DNA from: an uncultured Oscillospiraceae bacterium
GTDB lineage: Bacteria > Bacillota > Clostridia > Oscillospirales > Oscillospiraceae
Reading direction: 5' to 3'
NCBI GenBank assembly: GCA_934574095.1
Contig: CAKTMW010000001.1
Span: 1-64,000 of the forward strand
Length of the DNA stretch: 64,000 bases
The notes under the pieces are model-generated. The model searched no databases and was not told the origin of the DNA. It saw only the letters and a list, made by a program, of their open reading frames with translations. Both the position numbers and the translations under genes were made by a program. Numbering within the stretch: position 1 is the stretch's first letter; each line of letters starts with the position of its first letter. This document shows, piece after piece, positions 31,418 through 40,279 of the stretch.

Positions 31418-32730
31418 TTTGCCAGCACCTCCTTCACGATGGCGGCGGTCTTGTCCATGGCGTCCTTCGTCACCTTTTCGGTGGCACACCACAGGATGCC
31501 GCCGTCCACCGGCAAACCGCCCAGAATACCGGCTTCGGACAGGGCGGAGAGGACTTCCTCCGTTTTGGGCATATCGGTGACGAACTCGTGGAAGAACTCG
31601 CCGTCATAGCGCAGATTCACGCCGTCCACGGCGCACAGGGCGTCCGCCAGATAGTGAGCCTTGGCCATGGACTGCTCCGCCGCTTGCGCCATGCCGTCAG
31701 GGCCCATGGCGGCCATATAAAGGCCCGCCGTCAGGGCGCACAGGGCTTCGTTGGAGCAGATGTTGCTGCTGGCCTTCTCCCGGCGGATATGCTGCTCGCG
31801 GGCCTGAAGGCTCAGCACATAGGCGCGGCGGCCCTGGGCATCCGTGGTCTCGCCCACGATGCGGCCGGGCAGCTTGCGCATATGCTTTTCGGTGGTGGCC
31901 ATATAGCCCAGATAGGGGCCGCCCGCCGCCAGCGGCAGGCCGAGGGGCTGACCCTCGCCCACGGCGATATCCGCGCCGCAGTCACGGGGCGTTTTCATGA
32001 TGGCCAGCGCCATGGGATTGCAGCCCATGACGTACAGCGCGCCCGCCTCGTGAACGGCCGCGCCCAGGGCCTCCGCGTCCTCAAAGAGACCGTGGAAGTT
32101 GGGCTGCTGCACATAGAAGCTGGCAACGTCGGGCGTCAGCATCTCCCGCAGGGCGTCAAGGTCGGTCCTGCCGTCTTTTTCAGGGACGATGCGCAGCTCG
32201 TCGCCGGTGCCATAGCAGTAGGTGCGGATGGTGTTGATGGTATCGGGGTGGGCGGCGGCGGACACCAGCGTCACCCGGCGCTTGCGGTCGCGGCACATGG
32301 CGGCGGCCTCGGCGGCGGCGGTAGCGCCGTCATAGACGGAGGCGTTGGACACGTCCATGCCCGTCAGCATGCAGATCATGGTCTGATACTCGAAGATGGA
32401 CTGCAAAAGGCCCTGACTCATCTCCGCCTGATAGGGGGTGTAGGCCGTCAGGAATTCTTCCTTGGCGGGGATATACTTGACGATGCTGGGGATGTAGTGG
32501 TCATAAGCGCCTGCGCCGCGCAGGATCACGTCGTACACGCGGTTCCTGTCCGCCATGGCGCGGACGGCCCGGCCTACCTCCAGCTCGCTCATGCCGGAGG
32601 GAATATTCAGCGGCCGGTCCAGATACATCTCCGCCGGCACATCGCCGTACAGCTCACGGAAGGAGGACTGACCGATGGCCTGCAGCATCTCCTGCCGCTG
32701 CTGGGGCGTAGAGGGGATGTAGCTGCCCAT
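31414..32730 (-). CDS. gcvPA: Glycine decarboxylase subunit 1
   Basis: 438 residues, the N-terminal half-type P protein: YIPSTPQQRQEMLQAIG at the start, AYTPYQAEMSQGLLQSIFEY, GEGQPLGLPLAAGGPYLGYM, and REKASSNICSNEALCAL. Forms the active alpha-beta unit with GcvPB. Start 32730 lies 1 base after the gcvH stop; the longer in-frame extension runs through gcvH and is spurious. Confidence 0.96.
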   Translation of the reverse strand: MGSYIPSTPQQRQEMLQAIGQSSFRELYGDVPAEMYLDRPLNIPSGMSELEVGRAVRAMADRNRVYDVILRGAGAYDHYIPSIVKYIPAKEEFLTAYTPYQAEMSQGLLQSIFEYQTMICMLTGMDVSNASVYDGATAAAEAAAMCRDRKRRVTLVSAAAHPDTINTIRTYCYGTGDELRIVPEKDGRTDLDALREMLTPDVASFYVQQPNFHGLFEDAEALGAAVHEAGALYVMGCNPMALAIMKTPRDCGADIAVGEGQPLGLPLAAGGPYLGYMATTEKHMRKLPGRIVGETTDAQGRRAYVLSLQAREQHIRREKASSNICSNEALCALTAGLYMAAMGPDGMAQAAEQSMAKAHYLADALCAVDGVNLRYDGEFFHEFVTDMPKTEEVLSALSEAGILGGLPVDGGILWCATEKVTKDAMDKTAAIVKEVLAK

Positions 32731-32731
32731 A

Positions 32732-33109
32732 TCAGCCCTCCTGCGCGCAGAAGGCCTCGTAAGCGGCGGCGTCCAGCAGCTCCTCGGTGTCGGACACGTT
32801 CTCCACCTTGATGAGCCACGCGTCATAGGGTGCCTTGTTCAGCTGCTCCGGCTCGTCCAGCAGGTCCTCGTTGACGGCGCAGACGGTGCCGGACACGGGG
32901 GACACCAGATCGGACACAGCCTTCACGGACTCCACATCGCCGAAGGCCTCGCCTGCGGTGACCTCATCCCCCTCGCCGGGCAGGTTCACGAACACCACGT
33001 CGCCCAGCGCGTCCTGCGCGAAGTCGGAAATGCCGATCACCGCAACGCCGTCCTCTTCCTTCATCCACTCGTGATCCTTGGAATACTTCATTTCAGCGGG
33101 AAACAACAT
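32732..33109 (-). CDS. gcvH: Glycine cleavage H protein
   Basis: 125 residues. The lipoyl lysine is in [11 protein letters not shown] (about residue 62), inside the hammerhead fold beginning KYSKDHEWM. It shuttles the aminomethyl group between P, T and L proteins. It is separated from the upstream GcvT-SHMT gene by 170 bases that contain a palindromic repeat. Confidence 0.96.
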   Translation of the reverse strand: MLFPAEMKYSKDHEWMKEEDGVAVIGISDFAQDALGDVVFVNLPGEGDEVTAGEAFGDVESVKAVSDLVSPVSGTVCAVNEDLLDEPEQLNKAPYDAWLIKVENVSDTEELLDAAAYEAFCAQEG

Positions 33110-33158
33110 GATACTTTACCTCCAAATTTTATGTTAAGTTGAATGCTCTGTCGTTCGT

Positions 33159-33264
33159 GTCATTCCGAGCCAGTGACCGATGTCACTGGCTCGGGAATCC
33201 GTCCCCTCTGCTCAGGAAAAAGAAACGGATTGCCACGCCAGTCTGTGGACTGGCTCGCAATGAC
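33159..33264. repeat. 106-bp palindromic repeat inside the gcv operon
   Basis: The ends TGTCATTCCGAGCCAGT and (complement) TGTCATTGCGAGCCAGT form terminal inverted repeats with one mismatch. The middle also contains the inward repeat ACTGGCTCGGGAATCCGT. A half copy with AAACGGATTGCC...CGCAATGACA is at 43236-43280. It is a MITE/REP-like intergenic repeat, here between two co-transcribed genes. Confidence 0.8.
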
Positions 33265-33278
33265 AGGTTATGTTTTTC

Positions 33279-35927
33279 TTAAAGTCCAGTCTTTTCCGCC
33301 AGCTTCTCCAGCGCATCCTCGAACTGCTCGTCGTTGAAGCAGTAGCCCATCTCCAGATGCTGGGCGCGGAGCCTGGCCACGTCGGGGCCGATCTCCTTGC
33401 CCCGCAGGATGCAGTCCGCCATCAGGCTGGCCAGCTGGGCGAATTCCTTCTCGCCGAAGCCGAAGCGGGTCATTTCGCTGACGCCCATACGCAGCGCGCC
33501 GGAGGCGGTGAAGCCCTCCTCGTCCGGGGTGGCCTGATAGTTGACGATGACGTTGTTGCGCTCCAGACGGCCCGCGATCTCGGCGCCCTCGCCGTAGCCC
33601 ACGGAGACGATGACCTGATGGGTCTCGGTATAGTCGATGGCGGGGTCGCCCATCACGTCCAGACCCTCGGCCTTCAAACTGCGGGCGAAGGACTTGGCGT
33701 TCTGGATGACGGCCTTCTGGTATTCGTTCTTGAACTGGTTCATCTCATAGGCGGCCATCAGCATACCCACCTGAGTGCCCAGATGGTGGTTGGACACGCT
33801 GCCGGGGAAGGTGCGGGTCTCGATGGTCTTCCACAGGCCGTACTTCAGATCCTCTTCCTTATAGTTGACGCCGATGACGCCGCGCTGCGGGCCGAAGAAG
33901 GTCTTGTGGGTGGAGCCGGTGACGATCTCCGCGCCCTCGGCAAAGGGGTTCTGGAAGTGGTCGCCGATGAGGCCCAGCACGTGGGCCATATCGTACATAA
34001 TGGTGGTGGGTATCTTCTGCTCATCCACAAACTGCCGGATGGCGGCCACCGGCTCCTTGTGCAGCACCATGCTCTTGCCGAAGATGATCAACTCCGGGCG
34101 GTAGCGCTCGATGAGCTTCTTGGTCTCCTCCACGTCCATCTTATAGGGGTTGTCGGCGCAGACGGGGAAGTTCACCACGGCGGGCTTTTCGGTGACGGGG
34201 TCGATGGCGATGTAGTCATGCAGCGCACCCATGGGCTGAGCGGACAGGTGACCGCCCTTGATGATGTGGTTGTTCATCACGTAGCCAAGGCGCTTGGCCT
34301 CCAGCTTGCGGTCAAAGCGGTTCTTCCAGTCCATCAGGGATGAGAACACCGCCATGTTGGACATCTGGCCGCTGAGGGTACGGGTCTCCACCTCGGTGCA
34401 GCCGAAGTAGGCCCGCATCTCCTCCACCAGCAGCTGCTCCACCTTGTCGATGAACTCCGTGCCCTGATAGTAGAAGATATCCTTATCGTAGAAGGCCAGC
34501 ACCTTCTTGTGCTCGGCGTAGCGGCAGCAGGGGTCGCTGCCGGACAGGATGCGGACGGCGCGGCTGGGGGTATTCTCGGAGGGGATCAGGTTGATGCACT
34601 GCTCCTGCCGCCACTGGTGGTTCTCCAGCGCCTTGGTCAGCAGCTCCAGCGCCTTGGGAGCGCGGTCGCCGCTGCCCACCTTGTGTTCCTCCTCCTGCAT
34701 GCCGTAGATGAGGGGACGGGCGTAGGGAGGTGCGGCCACGCTCATGTGGCGGGCGGGGATGACGGCCTTCAGCCGCTTGCCGCGAACGTCTACCTCCACG
34801 GTGTCGTCCTCCAGAATGTCGCTGTTGATGTAGCACAGGCCGATGGCGCGCTTGCCGCTGGCCTCCAGAATGACGGTCTCAAGACCCTCGCCCTCGCTCT
34901 TGAAGTAGGGGACCATGGTGCCGCTGGTGACCCAGCCCACCAGCTTGTCGCCCTGATAGATCTCCATCCCGGCACGCATGACGCCGCGATCCAGCAGCGC
35001 GATAGGCGCGATCTTCCGGGGCAGGACGCTCAGGTCGCTGAAGTCACGATCCATGTGCCTGACGAAGGACTCATGCTGCTTTTCCAGCGCCTTGCGGCCG
35101 ATGAAGCCGCCCTTTTCGGCGGCAAAGCTGACGGCGAACTTGGACAGGGGCACGGCGAAAATGGGAATTTCGCTGCCGTCGGGGGCGTTGCCCATCTCGT
35201 GGCCGTACAGGGGCAGGGCGGCCTCCAGACGCAGGGTGTCGCGGGCGCCCAGGCCCGCGGGACGTGCGCCCAGCTGGATCAGGCGGTTCCACAGCCACGC
35301 GGCGTCCTCGCTGCGGACGTAGACCTCATAGCCCAAAGGCTCGCCGGTGTAGCCGGTCTTGGCCACGCGGGCGGTGTGGCCCTCCAGCGATACGGTGCCC
35401 AGGGCGTTCTTCATGGGCTCGGTCAGCTGCGCGCCGCCGGCCATTGCCGTCAGCATCTCCTTGCACTTGGGGCCCTGCACCGCGATGGCGGCCCACTGAC
35501 TGGTGATGTTCTCGATCTGGCAGTCGAAGCCCTTCAGCGCTTCATACAGGTGCTTGAGGTCCTTGTCGGTGTTGGCGGCGTTGACCACCAGCAGATAGCT
35601 GTCCTCCTCAAAAAGATACAGGTACGCGTCGTCCACCGCGCCGCCGTTTTCATTGGGGATGATGCAGTACTGGGCCATGTTCAGGTCCAGTGCGCTGACG
35701 TTGCTGGACAGCACGTGCTGCAAAAACGCCTTGCGCTCCGGTCCGGTGATCTTCAACCGGCCCATGTGGGACACGTCGAACAGGCTGCACACCTGACGGG
35801 TGTACAGATGCTCGGCAATGATGCCGCTGGGGTACTGGATGGGCATTTCCCATCCGCCGAAGTCCACCAGCTCCGCGCCGGCGGCCACATGGATGTCATA
35901 CAGTTGGGTACGCTTCAGTTCGCTCAT
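33279..35927 (-). CDS. GcvT - serine hydroxymethyltransferase fusion protein
   Basis: One uninterrupted 882-residue frame. Residues 1 to about 400 are aminomethyltransferase (GcvT): ELVDFGGWEMPIQYPSGI, SLFDVSHMGRLKI, GLGARDTLRLEAALPLYGHE, RKIAPIAL. Residues about 420-882 are a SHMT-like PLP enzyme: NLIPSENTPSRAVR, YYQGTEFIDKVEQ, the PLP lysine in TGSTHKTFFGPQRG, and SVSNHHLGTQVG. Together they give methylene-THF from GcvH-aminomethyl and interconvert serine and glycine. Start 35927 has AAGGAGG. No stop or internal start with a ribosome site separates the halves. A glycine riboswitch lies upstream. Confidence 0.9.
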   Translation of the reverse strand: MSELKRTQLYDIHVAAGAELVDFGGWEMPIQYPSGIIAEHLYTRQVCSLFDVSHMGRLKITGPERKAFLQHVLSSNVSALDLNMAQYCIIPNENGGAVDDAYLYLFEEDSYLLVVNAANTDKDLKHLYEALKGFDCQIENITSQWAAIAVQGPKCKEMLTAMAGGAQLTEPMKNALGTVSLEGHTARVAKTGYTGEPLGYEVYVRSEDAAWLWNRLIQLGARPAGLGARDTLRLEAALPLYGHEMGNAPDGSEIPIFAVPLSKFAVSFAAEKGGFIGRKALEKQHESFVRHMDRDFSDLSVLPRKIAPIALLDRGVMRAGMEIYQGDKLVGWVTSGTMVPYFKSEGEGLETVILEASGKRAIGLCYINSDILEDDTVEVDVRGKRLKAVIPARHMSVAAPPYARPLIYGMQEEEHKVGSGDRAPKALELLTKALENHQWRQEQCINLIPSENTPSRAVRILSGSDPCCRYAEHKKVLAFYDKDIFYYQGTEFIDKVEQLLVEEMRAYFGCTEVETRTLSGQMSNMAVFSSLMDWKNRFDRKLEAKRLGYVMNNHIIKGGHLSAQPMGALHDYIAIDPVTEKPAVVNFPVCADNPYKMDVEETKKLIERYRPELIIFGKSMVLHKEPVAAIRQFVDEQKIPTTIMYDMAHVLGLIGDHFQNPFAEGAEIVTGSTHKTFFGPQRGVIGVNYKEEDLKYGLWKTIETRTFPGSVSNHHLGTQVGMLMAAYEMNQFKNEYQKAVIQNAKSFARSLKAEGLDVMGDPAIDYTETHQVIVSVGYGEGAEIAGRLERNNVIVNYQATPDEEGFTASGALRMGVSEMTRFGFGEKEFAQLASLMADCILRGKEIGPDVARLRAQHLEMGYCFNDEQFEDALEKLAEKTGL

Positions 35928-35964
35928 TGGTTTTTCCTCCTTAAAATATTCCATTTTAGGCAGC

Positions 35965-36006
35965 AAAAAAGGGCACAAAGCTGCTGTTAAGCCAGCTTTG
36001 TGCCCC
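35965..36006 (-). terminator. Riboswitch-controlled terminator of the gcv operon
   Basis: On the minus strand GGGCACAAAGCTG and its complement form a 13-bp stem followed by six T. It lies between the glycine aptamers and the GcvT-SHMT start, as the expression platform. Confidence 0.9.
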
Positions 36007-36200
36007 CGTTGAGTTACCTGAGAGATTCCCCTTTCCCATGGAAAGAGTTGCACCTTCGGTGGTCGGGTGTCGCCGCCCGGCCTTTTCGGAGTATCGTCCG
36101 GAACCGGTCCTTTTGCCTGAGAGCTTCTGCGTTCCCCTTCGGCGCCGCGCAAGGCGGTCTCTCCCGATCCCATCGTCCGATGAGTTCCCTTTTCAGTTGT
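36007..36200 (-). promoter_or_regulatory. Tandem glycine riboswitch
   Basis: The strand complement carries two aptamer signatures of the CTCTCAGGCAAAAGGACC and CTCTCAGGTAACTC type (plus-strand tracts gttacctgagagattcc near 36012 and ttttgcctgagagcttc near 36111), each with GC-rich stems. Position before glycine cleavage genes, the paired aptamers and the terminator make this a cooperative glycine ON switch by family knowledge. Confidence 0.92.
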
Positions 36201-36320
36201 TGTGCTTTCAATTTAGCACAGGGTATGTTTCGTGTCAATCGCTCTTTTGCGCGGGAGGAAAATTTTCGGCCTTTCCGCCAAAAACACGCCCCGCCGTCTC
36301 GGCGATATGCCCAATGGGCC

Positions 36321-37283
36321 CTACTCCGCCAGCAGGGCTTCCGCCTCTGCCGGTGACGGCATGGCCGGGATCGCACCCCGCCGGGTAACGCATACCGCCG
36401 CCGTGGCGTTGCCCCACCGGGCGCAGTCTGCGGCGTCATCGACGGTCAGCTGGTCAGGCTCTTTGTCCAGCGCCAGCATCCGGTGGAGGAAACCGCCCCA
36501 GAAGGCATCTCCCGCGCCGGTGGTGTCCACCGCGTTTACAGCAAAGCCCGGCACACGGCGCATTCCATCCGCCGCGGCCACCAGCGCACCCTCCGCGCCC
36601 AGCGTCACCGCCGCACACTTTACGCCGCGGGACAGCAGCACCGCTGCCGCCGCGGCGGGGTCGGACTCGCCGGTCAGGAGAGCCGTCTCCTCGTCCGACA
36701 GCTTCATCACATCCACATAGGGCACCATGCTGCGCATATGCCCCGCCGCCGTTTCCGCGTCCGGCCACAGGGCGGCGCGGTAGTTGGGGTCGTAGGAGAT
36801 CACCGCGCCGGAGGCTTTCGCCCGCTCCACCGCGGCAAAGGTGGCGCTGCGGGCCGGTTCGTCCGTCAGGGACAGAGAGCCTACGTGCAGCACACGGGTG
36901 CTGTCCAGCACGGCGGCGTTCAGCTCCTCCGGCCGCAGGCAGGTGTCCGCGCCGGGCTTCCGGGCGAAGGAAAAGCTCCGCTCTCCCTTGTCATTCAGCG
37001 CCACGAAGGCCAGCGTAGTGAACACGTCCGCCGCCAGCACCAGCCCCGACACGTCGATACCCGCGTCAAGCAGCGTCTGCCGCAGAAACTGGCCGTGCAT
37101 ATCGTCGCCCACCTTGCCCAGAAAGGCCGTCCGCCGGCCGAAGCGGGCGGCGGCGGTCAGCACATTGGCGGGCGCTCCGCCGGGATTGCGCTCGAAAAGC
37201 CGCATGCCGCTAGGGGACACGCCGCTGTCGGTAAAGTCGATCAGCAGCTCCCCCAGCGCCGCGATATCGTACCGGGCGCTCAT
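36321..37283 (-). CDS. PfkB-family sugar kinase (fructokinase-like)
   Basis: 320 residues. The N-terminal GELLIDFTDSG, FERNPGGAPANVLTAAARFG and GKVGDDMHG mark a fructokinase-like PfkB kinase. The C-terminal signature VDTTGAGDAFWGGFL (about residue 245) holds the catalytic Asp. It overlaps the lyxose isomerase gene by 4 bases, so the substrate is probably fructose or another ketose made by that isomerase. GGAGG precedes ATG 37283. Confidence 0.92.
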   Translation of the reverse strand: MSARYDIAALGELLIDFTDSGVSPSGMRLFERNPGGAPANVLTAAARFGRRTAFLGKVGDDMHGQFLRQTLLDAGIDVSGLVLAADVFTTLAFVALNDKGERSFSFARKPGADTCLRPEELNAAVLDSTRVLHVGSLSLTDEPARSATFAAVERAKASGAVISYDPNYRAALWPDAETAAGHMRSMVPYVDVMKLSDEETALLTGESDPAAAAAVLLSRGVKCAAVTLGAEGALVAAADGMRRVPGFAVNAVDTTGAGDAFWGGFLHRMLALDKEPDQLTVDDAADCARWGNATAAVCVTRRGAIPAMPSPAEAEALLAE

Positions 37284-37969
37284 TCTTTGGCCTCCGGATA
37301 CTCGTTGCACAGCAGGCGGTAGGGCGGCTCGTCCTCCTCGATGGCGGGGAAGCGGCCCACCGGCGGGTTGAAGCGGTTGTCGGTGTTATCGTCGTTGCAC
37401 TGGCTGACCTCGCCGATGAGGATATTGCCGGTGCCCGGCTCCACCTCGAAATCGTGATAGAGATAGGGCTGGATGGAGATGCTCATGCCCGGCTCCAGCC
37501 GCAGCTGGGTTCCGGCGGGCACCGTGCGGGTGACGCCGTCCATGTGGACGGTCACGTCGCTGACCCGGTCGATCTCCTCGTCCGGCAGGGAGTTATACAC
37601 CCGGATCAGCAGGGTCCCGCCGCCCCGGTTGATGATGTCCTCCATCTTGTGCCAGTGGAAGTGGTTGGGGGAATACTGCCCCTCCTTGAGGAACAGCAGC
37701 TTTTCGGCGTAGGTCTTGGGGTATTTGTCCGCCATGGCCAGGTTGCCGTTGCGCAAGGTGATCAGGGAGAAGCCCACCTGATCGAACTTTCCCAGACCGT
37801 AATCGGTGATGTCCCAGCCCAGCATATTGTGGCGTATCTCGTCATACTCGTGGCCCTTGTCCGCCCATTCCTCCGGCGTAAAGCGGCAGAAGGGCGGCAG
37901 GGAGAACCGGTATTCCGCCACCATGGCCTCCAGCTCCCGCAGGGCGCGGTTGATCTCAGAACGCTTCAT
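37280..37969 (-). CDS. D-lyxose ketol-isomerase-like cupin
   Basis: 229 residues matching the D-lyxose isomerase family. A cupin metal site is in NHFHWHKMEDIINRGGG (two His and Glu) with a later His in YLYHDFE. An N-terminal helix (KRSEINRALRELEAMVAEY) and GEVSQCNDDNTDNRF at the end are also present. These Mn-dependent enzymes interconvert D-lyxose/D-xylulose and D-mannose/D-fructose. With the PfkB kinase the pair would feed mannose or lyxose into central metabolism as a phosphorylated ketose. Confidence 0.88.
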   Translation of the reverse strand: MKRSEINRALRELEAMVAEYRFSLPPFCRFTPEEWADKGHEYDEIRHNMLGWDITDYGLGKFDQVGFSLITLRNGNLAMADKYPKTYAEKLLFLKEGQYSPNHFHWHKMEDIINRGGGTLLIRVYNSLPDEEIDRVSDVTVHMDGVTRTVPAGTQLRLEPGMSISIQPYLYHDFEVEPGTGNILIGEVSQCNDDNTDNRFNPPVGRFPAIEEDEPPYRLLCNEYPEAKE

Positions 37970-38028
37970 CTTGATTTCCTCCCTCTATACTATTATATAT
38001 TGTATCGTGACAAGAAAATTTCGACCTT

Positions 38029-38736
38029 TTACACCGACACGCGCCGGACGCCGCCGTTGGCCTTCATAAAGGCCAACGCCTCGTCGTGGGTAATGGGCGG
38101 CTCCAGCTTGGCGGTGATCTCCATGCGGAGATAGCCCCCGTCCCGGCTGAGACTGCTGTCCATCACCTGACCGTGGTGGGCTTGCAGCAGCGCGTCGAAC
38201 TGCTGCTGCAATTCCTCGGTGTCCTCCATCTCCACCACGATCTCCTGGGTGGTCAGCGCGTCGGCCCCCACGGGGAAGCGGTGCAGGATGATCTGGATGG
38301 CCACCAGGATGGCGGCCTCGATCAAGCCCAGCCAGTACATACCCGCGCCCACCGCCATGCCGATGGCGGCGGTGCCCCACATACCGGCGGCGGTGGTCAG
38401 GCCCCGGATGGAGTTGCCGTTTTTGAAGATGACCCCGGCGCCCAGAAAGGAAATGCCGCTGACCACCTGGGCCGCGATACGGGCCGGGTCGGCGCCCCGC
38501 AGGCCGTCGATGGCGGTCACGTCGATAAAGGCGTACTTGGACAGGATCATAAACAGCGCCGAGGTGCAGGCGATGATGCAGTGGGTGCGGACGCCCGCCT
38601 CCTTCTGCCGCTTGCTGCGCTCCAGTCCCACCAGCGCGCCCAGCCCCGCCGACAGCAGCAGCCGGATCAGAAATTCCAGATTGTCAAACAGTGTCAGCGT
38701 ACTCTCCGGCAGATACGTGCTCAAACCAGACAACAT
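38029..38736 (-). CDS. MgtC/SapB-family membrane protein
   Basis: 235 residues with four to five N-terminal membrane helices. Motifs are LLSAGLGALVGLERSKRQKE, GVRTH, VSGISFLGAGVIFKNG and GLTTAAGMWGTAAIGMAVG. The C-terminal ACT-like domain (about 150-235) resembles MgtC-type proteins of YhiD/SapB style. Roles in Mg2+ homeostasis or ATP synthase control are known for some members only. TAAGGAGG is 8 bases before ATG 38736; the ATG at 38742 is too close. Confidence 0.9.
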   Translation of the reverse strand: MLSGLSTYLPESTLTLFDNLEFLIRLLLSAGLGALVGLERSKRQKEAGVRTHCIIACTSALFMILSKYAFIDVTAIDGLRGADPARIAAQVVSGISFLGAGVIFKNGNSIRGLTTAAGMWGTAAIGMAVGAGMYWLGLIEAAILVAIQIILHRFPVGADALTTQEIVVEMEDTEELQQQFDALLQAHHGQVMDSSLSRDGGYLRMEITAKLEPPITHDEALAFMKANGGVRRVSV

Positions 38737-38908
38737 CGTCATTCCTCCTTACTGACAGGTTGTGAAGTGTTATGCTATTTTACCACGCTCGCGCGAGATT
38801 GCAACACTCTTTTCTTACCGCGCTGGTCATTTCGCCATATTCGGCGCGGCATTTTTGGCAGATATGTAAAAAACGCCGAAAACGTTTCCGTTTTTCCTGT
38901 CGGTATTG

Positions 38909-38937
38909 TTGACAAACAAAAGTGACGTGACTATAAT
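38909..38937 (+). promoter_or_regulatory. Promoter of the FbpABC-type transporter
   Basis: Perfect TTGACA (38909-38914), 17-base spacer, TATAAT (38932-38937), about 60 bases before the substrate-binding protein. Confidence 0.93.
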
Positions 38938-38997
38938 AATTGCTATTCCATCCGGTATATGCGCCGGACGAGGAAATTTTACATGGAGGATCATTGT

Positions 38998-40149
38998 ATG
39001 AAGAAGTTTTTTGCGCTTCTGCTTGCCCTGGTGATGGCTCTTAGCCTTGTCGCCTGTGGCGGCGACAAGGCTCCTGCTGATCATCAGCAGGGCGGAAATG
39101 GCGATTCTCAGTATCCTGAGTATTTCGCCGGCATGGAGGATCTGATCGCCGCGGCACAGGCCGAGGGCGAGCTGACCGTCTACGGTTCCTGCGAGGAGGA
39201 GTATCTGACCGCTGCCTGCCAGCACTTTGAGGAGCTGTTCGGCATCAAGGTCAACGCACAGCGGCTGTCCACCGGCGAGGTGCAGGCCAAGATCGAGGAA
39301 GAGAACGGCAACCCCTCTGCTGACGTCTGGTTCGGCGGCACCACCGATCCGTACAACGTCTGCGCTGCCGAAGGTCTGCTGGAGCCCTATGCGGCTGTCA
39401 ACGCTTCCCACCTGATCGACGATATGTACAAGGATGCCGACGGCAACTGGTACGGCATTTACAAGGGCATTCTGGGCTTCATGGTCAACACCGACGAGCT
39501 GACCCGTCTGGGTCTGGAAGCTCCCCAGGATTGGACCGACCTGCTGAAGGACGAGTACAAGGGCCTGGTCTGGCTGTCCAATTACAACACCGCCGGCACC
39601 GCTAAGCTGGTGGTCAACACCATGATCCAGAAGTACGGCCACGACGAGGGCATCCAGTACCTGGTCGACCTGGACAAGAACATCGAGGTCTACACCAAGT
39701 CCGGCTCCGGCCCCAGCAAGAATGTGGGCACCGGCGAGTGCGTGATCGGCATCGGCTTCCTGCATGACGGCATCACCCAGATCGTGGACAACGGCTACAC
39801 CAACGTGAGCCTGATCATCCCCTCCAGCGGCACCTCCTTCGAGGTGGGCGCTACCGCCATCTTCAAGGGCGCTGCCCACTCCAACGCCGCCAAGCTGTGG
39901 ATCGAGTACGCTCTGTCCCCCGAGTGCGTTGAGCTGGCTGCCCAGAACGGCTCCTATCAGTTCCTGGTCATCGACAACGCCGAGCAGCCCTCTCAGGCTT
40001 CCGAGTTCGGTCTGGACCCCAACAACGTCATGGCTTATGACTTCGAGGACGCCAAGGCCAACACCACCACCTATGTGGAGGAAGTCATGAAGGCTCTGGC
40101 CGTTTCCGGCGCCAACACCGAGGATACCGGCCGTTTCCAGACCGAGTGA
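38998..40149 (+). CDS. ABC transporter substrate-binding lipoprotein (Fe3+/phosphonate type)
   Basis: 383 residues. A lipoprotein signal (MKKFFALLLALVMALSLVAC) ends in the lipobox Cys at residue 20. The mature part (GELTVYGSCEEEYLTAACQH, DVWFGGTTDPYN, IYKGILGFMVNTDELTRLGL) is the type II fold of the FbpA/PhnS group, which binds ferric iron or 2-aminoethylphosphonate. Codon use is strikingly uniform and C-rich, as in highly expressed genes. A terminator between this gene and the permease should make the binding protein more abundant than the membrane parts. Confidence 0.9.
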   Translation: MKKFFALLLALVMALSLVACGGDKAPADHQQGGNGDSQYPEYFAGMEDLIAAAQAEGELTVYGSCEEEYLTAACQHFEELFGIKVNAQRLSTGEVQAKIEEENGNPSADVWFGGTTDPYNVCAAEGLLEPYAAVNASHLIDDMYKDADGNWYGIYKGILGFMVNTDELTRLGLEAPQDWTDLLKDEYKGLVWLSNYNTAGTAKLVVNTMIQKYGHDEGIQYLVDLDKNIEVYTKSGSGPSKNVGTGECVIGIGFLHDGITQIVDNGYTNVSLIIPSSGTSFEVGATAIFKGAAHSNAAKLWIEYALSPECVELAAQNGSYQFLVIDNAEQPSQASEFGLDPNNVMAYDFEDAKANTTTYVEEVMKALAVSGANTEDTGRFQTE

Positions 40150-40193
40150 TCTGACTGACGGTTTATAACGGTTTTCTTACCCAGCAACCTTTA

Positions 40194-40228
40194 CGGGGCG
40201 GCGGCATGTGCCGCCGCCCCGTTTTTCC
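40194..40228 (+). terminator. Intra-operon terminator after the binding protein
   Basis: CGGGGCGGCGGCA pairs with TGCCGCCGCCCCG over TG, followed by TTTTT. It likely causes partial termination before the permease gene. Confidence 0.88.
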
Positions 40229-40279
40229 TGTTTTCAATTTTAACTTACCATTCCTTTCGGGATGAGAAAGGAGCTGTCT

